DNA of 64,000 bases from Haloarcula salina (GTDB taxonomy: Archaea; Halobacteriota; Halobacteria; Halobacteriales; Haloarculaceae), in assembly GCF_010119195.1 (NCBI RefSeq), contig NZ_WRXL01000002.1, positions 124,001 to 188,000 of the forward strand, read 5' to 3'. Of the stretch, positions 60,999 through 64,000 are shown piece after piece (the first letter of the stretch is position 1; each line of letters starts with the position of its first letter). The notes beneath the pieces are model-generated. The model was not told the origin of the DNA, did not search any database, and saw only the letters and a program-made list of their open reading frames with translations. The position numbers and the translations under genes were made by a program.

Positions 60999-61760
60999 AT
61001 GGAGTCCGTCACGCTGTACCGCGCGCCGACGGCCGCGGTCGACGCAGACGCGATCGCCGCGTGGCTCGACGAGCGCGTCGATGCCGCCGTCGCCGTCCGG
61101 GATCGGTTCCTCTCGCTGCACGGCGACTCGGACCTCGCCGAATCGTTCGCGGAGGCCCGCGTGCTCTCGCCCCACGACCGGGAGACGGGCAACACGATGC
61201 TGGGCATCGTCCGCTACGAGGAGCGGGCGCTGGACTCGCCCGAGCGCGCCGGCGGCGTCATCTACGACGGGCTGGCGGTCCAGCGCGCGCTCCACGAGCG
61301 ACTCCCCGCCGACGAACGCTCGCTCGACCACCTCCACGTCCCGCTGCTGGACCGCGTGGTCGGGACCTGGGGCGACCACGACGGCCGCTGGCACAAGCGC
61401 GTGACCGTCCTCGGCCAGCCCGCCATTGTCTCCGTGCCGGGGCTGTACGAAGCGCCCGCCAAGCCCGAGGCGTACTACAAGGAACAGCAGAAACACGCCC
61501 TCCTCTCCGGCGACGCGCCGCCCCGCGAGGTGCTCGAAACCGAGGTCGAGGGCGACTTCCTCGTGGCCGACGACCCGCGCACGACCGACGCGCTGACGGG
61601 CTACGTCCTGCAGGCGTACCACTACCTCGACACCGGCGAGGCATTCTGCGAGGACGAGGGCTGTCGGCTCCACAACCCCCATCGCCAGCCCGGCGTCGTC
61701 GACGCCCAGTTGCGCGGCACCGACTTCTGTCCGCGCCACGCCGACCGCTACGGGCGTTAG
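60999..61760 (+). CDS. Uncharacterised protein with C-terminal Cys/His cluster
   Basis: The product is 253 aa. The C-terminal 45 residues read FCEDEGCRLHNPHRQ then TDFCPRHADRYG, with four cysteines and three histidines suited to metal binding, similar to putative archaeal metallopeptidases (I recall a DUF6775/DUF7001-type family). The N-terminal 200 residues are soluble and mixed alpha/beta, without an HExxH. It is convergent with the HTH_10 gene, stops overlapping by 4 nt. Function unknown. Confidence 0.75.
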   Translation: MESVTLYRAPTAAVDADAIAAWLDERVDAAVAVRDRFLSLHGDSDLAESFAEARVLSPHDRETGNTMLGIVRYEERALDSPERAGGVIYDGLAVQRALHERLPADERSLDHLHVPLLDRVVGTWGDHDGRWHKRVTVLGQPAIVSVPGLYEAPAKPEAYYKEQQKHALLSGDAPPREVLETEVEGDFLVADDPRTTDALTGYVLQAYHYLDTGEAFCEDEGCRLHNPHRQPGVVDAQLRGTDFCPRHADRYGR

Positions 61761-62431
61761 ACTGTCGGTCCGAAGTCGTCCATGACAGCACGGACGAGTT
61801 TCGCCTCGGCGCGCTGGAGGTGGTCGCTGACCGTCGCGGGGGCACACTCCAGTTCGGCGGCCACGTCCTCGTGGGTCGCACCGCGAGGCCGGTCGTAATA
61901 TCCCAGGGCGAGGGCCGTCTTCACGGCCTGGCGCTGACGCTCGCTGAGCTTGGACGCCGGCTGCGCCAGTCCATCGCTGACGGCGCCGATGCTGTCCAGC
62001 CGTACGTCGATGGGCGCTGGCGCGTCGTCGAGGGCGTCCTGCAGCGGCCCCGCTTCGCCGACCACGCGACAGGAAACCGTGCCGTCGCGATAGATGAGCG
62101 GCTTGAGGACGACGATGCCGAGCCGAGTGCTGGCGTCGTGTATCGCGTCGAACATCGGCATCGACAGCGGCCGGTTCTCGACGAGTGCGTACGTCCGTCG
62201 CCGCTTGGCCCCCGAGAGCGTCACCGATTCGACGCCGGGCGTCGAGGGCGCGCGGTCGGCGAACCGGGTCGCGTCGCCGTCGATGGCGAACAGCACGGTA
62301 TCACACCCTTTGGAGGTACGATTCCAGTCGATAATACGCGACTCCTTGACTTCGGAGTCGTTCGCCAGCAGATCGAAGAACTCCGGCGCGTAGTTGGGCG
62401 GAACGCGAGCGGTGACCCGGAGATGTTTCAT
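61757..62431 (-). CDS. HTH_10 (bacterio-opsin-activator type) regulator
   Basis: The product is 224 aa. The C-terminal HTH_10 domain (about residues 165-215: LSERQRQAVKTALALGYYDR and THEDVAAELECAPATVSDHLQ) follows an N-terminal sensor region of about 155 residues. It diverges from an ABC exporter operon at 62521, with an 89-nt gap holding TTTATAT about 27 nt before its ATG. Regulation of the exporter is inferred from position. Confidence 0.85.
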   Translation of the reverse strand: MKHLRVTARVPPNYAPEFFDLLANDSEVKESRIIDWNRTSKGCDTVLFAIDGDATRFADRAPSTPGVESVTLSGAKRRRTYALVENRPLSMPMFDAIHDASTRLGIVVLKPLIYRDGTVSCRVVGEAGPLQDALDDAPAPIDVRLDSIGAVSDGLAQPASKLSERQRQAVKTALALGYYDRPRGATHEDVAAELECAPATVSDHLQRAEAKLVRAVMDDFGPTV

Positions 62432-62453
62432 GTCCGAATTGTGCCAGAATCGT

Positions 62454-62462
62454 CATATAAAT
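62454..62462 (-). promoter_or_regulatory. TATA box in the regulator-exporter divergent gap
   Basis: On the minus strand the sequence reads GGATTTATATGAC. It lies about 27 nt before the regulator ATG, predicting a leaderless transcript. As ATATAAAT on the plus strand it is also the only TATA-like element upstream of the exporter gene, though 60 nt away. Confidence 0.5.
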
Positions 62463-62520
62463 CCACCTCTCATACGTCACAGAATGCTCTCGGTGTCGGC
62501 GAGCGACAACGCTGACGACG

Positions 62521-63588
62521 ATGGCGAAACCGAAACAGCAACGTGGTGCGAGCGAGCCCGACCGGGCGGTCGCCGCTTCGACGGCGGCGATACGTGCCGA
62601 CGGCCTCCGCGTCACCTACGCGGACGGAACGACAGCCGTCCAGAACGTGACGCTCACCGTCCCTCGCGGCGAGTTCTTCGGATTTCTCGGGCCGAACGGC
62701 GCCGGCAAGACGACTGCCGTCAAGGTGTTGGCGACGCTGCTGGAACCGACCGAGGGGGGAGTCATCGTCAACAGTCACGACGCGACCGCGGCGCAGACGG
62801 CGGTCAGAGAGACCATCGGATACATGGCACAGGACGTGAGCGTCGACGAGGAATTGACGGCGCGAGAGAACGTCGCCTTTGCCTGCGAGGCTTACGGCGT
62901 CCCGCGCGGTCGGCGAGCAGAGCGAATCGAAGAGTTGCTCGACCTCGCAGACCTCGGAGATGTCGCCGACACGCCCGCCGGACGGTTCTCCGGTGGGATG
63001 AAGAAGCGACTCGACGCCGTGACGGCGCTCGTCCACGACCCGGACCTCGTCTTCCTTGACGAACCGACGACGGGGATGGACCCGAAGGCGCGAAACCGCC
63101 TGTGGGATCACTTCCGCCGACTCAACGAGGCGGGGACCACGATATTCCTCACGACCCAGTATCTCGAAGAAGCCGACGCGCTCTGTGACCGCGTCGCCGT
63201 CCTCCGGGACGGCCGCATCGCCGCGACGGGGTCGCCCGCCGAACTGAAGCGCCGCGTCGGCGGTCAGATCCTCGAAGTCGACGTGGACGGCGGCCGTGAG
63301 ACTGCCGAAACGGCTGCCGACCTGGCCCGTGAGGGGACGCGCTTCGGTCCGGACGCGACGATCGAAACCGTCGACGACACGGTTCGGGTGACGACGACGG
63401 ACGCCGCCGAACGCGGCACGGACTACCTGCTTGCGCTCCACGAGGCGGGCATCGCCGTGACCGGTTTCGACGTGGACGAACCGACGCTCGACGACGTTTT
63501 TCTCGCCATCGCGGACGGGCGAACCGACGGCTTCGACGTCGGGGACGACGGCGAGACCGGGCCGGGGACGTCCGGAGGGACACGATGA
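62521..63588 (+). CDS. ABC transporter ATP-binding protein (DrrA-like exporter)
   Basis: The product is 355 aa. Walker A GPNGAGKTT (about residues 58-66), Q-loop YMAQDVSVDEE, signature FSGGMKKRL (about 159-167), Walker B LVFLDEPTTGMDPKA and H-loop LTTQYLEEAD are intact. A C-terminal domain (about 250-345) of the DrrA type follows. The first 25 residues are a polar extension. Its stop overlaps the permease ATG (ATGA), so the two make one exporter. Confidence 0.95.
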   Translation: MAKPKQQRGASEPDRAVAASTAAIRADGLRVTYADGTTAVQNVTLTVPRGEFFGFLGPNGAGKTTAVKVLATLLEPTEGGVIVNSHDATAAQTAVRETIGYMAQDVSVDEELTARENVAFACEAYGVPRGRRAERIEELLDLADLGDVADTPAGRFSGGMKKRLDAVTALVHDPDLVFLDEPTTGMDPKARNRLWDHFRRLNEAGTTIFLTTQYLEEADALCDRVAVLRDGRIAATGSPAELKRRVGGQILEVDVDGGRETAETAADLAREGTRFGPDATIETVDDTVRVTTTDAAERGTDYLLALHEAGIAVTGFDVDEPTLDDVFLAIADGRTDGFDVGDDGETGPGTSGGTR

Positions 63589-64000
63589 GTTCCGCGGGCG
63601 TCGACGCCGGTCCGTCGCGGTCGGTCGAAAACTCCCTCGTCGGAGACATCTGGGTCAATTTCAAGCGGTGGGCCCGGAAGGCGATTCGGAATCCGACCGT
63701 CGTCTTCCTCGAACTCTTCATGGCGGTGTTCTCCCTGCTGATGTTCACGGCCGTCTTCGGCGATGTCGGCACCCTCGCTATCGAACGGGCCGGATTCGAG
63801 GGCGTCGGCTACCTCCCCTTCGTCCTCCCCGCAGCCGTCGTCCAGGTGTCGATGTCGTCGTCGCTCTCCTCTGGCCTCGGACTGGTCGAGGACCTCCAGA
63901 CGGGGATGTTCGAGAAGGTGACCGTCTCGCCGATGCGCTGGACCGCCGTCCTCGCCGGCAAGGCCGCCGCCGAACTGTTCCGCCTCGTCTGTTACGTGTT
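63585..64000 (+). CDS. ABC-2 type permease, partial
   Basis: Only 138 residues are visible before the window ends. The start ATG overlaps the ATP-binding gene's stop. A cytosolic N-terminus (FKRWARKAIRNPTVVFLELF) leads into a first transmembrane helix (about residues 38-60); the segment SSSLSSGLGLVEDLQTGMFE is the typical ABC-2 intracellular coupling loop, followed by MRWTAVLAGKAAAELFRL. It forms the membrane channel of the exporter. Confidence 0.88.
   Translation, partial: MSSAGVDAGPSRSVENSLVGDIWVNFKRWARKAIRNPTVVFLELFMAVFSLLMFTAVFGDVGTLAIERAGFEGVGYLPFVLPAAVVQVSMSSSLSSGLGLVEDLQTGMFEKVTVSPMRWTAVLAGKAAAELFRLVCYV

Noticed and set aside
1-64000. CRISPR array
   Set aside because: No series of regularly spaced identical repeats; the few tandem repeats are short and contain gene ends.
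1-64000. Insertion sequences or transposases
   Set aside because: No transposase-like protein and no paired terminal inverted repeats with target duplications were found.

Overview
The window is a stretch of haloarchaeal chromosome (class Halobacteria). It is about two-thirds GC. Nearly every protein is acidic and Asp/Glu-rich, and archaeal markers are present (thermosome, family B replicative polymerase, Mre11-Rad50, archaeal 4-phosphopantoate--beta-alanine ligase, MfnA, Thi4, TRAM protein). TATA boxes sit about 25-30 nt before many starts, and operons are packed with 4-bp ATGA/GTGA overlaps. The gene order mre11-rad50-three small ORFs-polB-sufCBD matches my memory of Haloferax-type genomes; the genus cannot be fixed from sequence alone, but a Haloarcula-like relative is plausible.

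Layout. 1-7.1 kb (minus strand): an eight-gene, overlapping type IV pilus/secretion-like operon, read right to left: a coiled-coil protein, a membrane-anchored protein, a PilB/TadA-type ATPase, a double TadC/GspF-type membrane protein, then four proteins each with one N-terminal hydrophobic segment (the last runs off the left end). 7.2-15.7 kb: a small ORF, mre11, rad50, three small haloarchaeal ORFs on the opposite strand, and polB. 15.8-20.6 kb: sufCBD Fe-S assembly genes, then a ferritin-like protein coupled to a DtxR-type metal regulator. 20.7-20.9 kb: tRNA-Gln(UUG) followed by a decayed duplicate of its 3' end. 21-27.5 kb: GNAT, HD hydrolase, LysE exporter, a long coiled-coil protein, a GH2-like protein that lacks its catalytic glutamates, a small zinc protein and a DUF371 protein. 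27.7-38.6 kb: thermosome, amidohydrolase-like protein, glycosyltransferase, methyltransferase, several regulators, metallo-beta-lactamase and Fe-S/Cys-cluster proteins, DoxX, and an SPFH-NfeD membrane pair. 38.6-51.4 kb: metG, membrane proteins, mfnA (beta-alanine formation), a degenerate RAD55-like protein, PEP synthase, a PhzF-like protein, and the phosphopantothenate ligase overlapping a tandem-AAA ATPase. 51.4-59.1 kb: a complete histidine utilisation operon (hutU-hutG-hutI-hutH), with a divergent HTH_10 regulator and a YjiH-type permease. 59.2-64 kb: thi4, two conserved haloarchaeal proteins, a second HTH_10 regulator, and an ABC-2 exporter cut by the right end.

How genes work together. 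The hut genes turn histidine into glutamate through urocanate; the permease is the likely transporter and the HTH_10 protein the likely regulator. MfnA and the phosphopantothenate ligase supply two steps of CoA synthesis. Suf, ferritin and the DtxR regulator form an iron/Fe-S block. Mre11, Rad50 and PolB form a replication/repair block, and PolB and Mre11 carry PCNA-binding-like termini.

Most interesting points: (1) the uncharacterised pilus/secretion-like operon with four pseudopilin-like proteins; (2) a codon-shifted, AT-richer patch in polB exactly between the two classic intein sites, although no intein is present; (3) three separate duplications of gene 3' ends (tRNA-Gln, mfnA, DUF371); (4) a fused tandem-AAA ATPase with an unfamiliar N-terminal domain, translationally coupled to CoA synthesis; (5) several enzyme-family proteins with lost or changed catalytic residues; (6) palindromes at the hut, thi4 and ppsA promoters. 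DUF family labels are given from memory and should be confirmed by a profile search.
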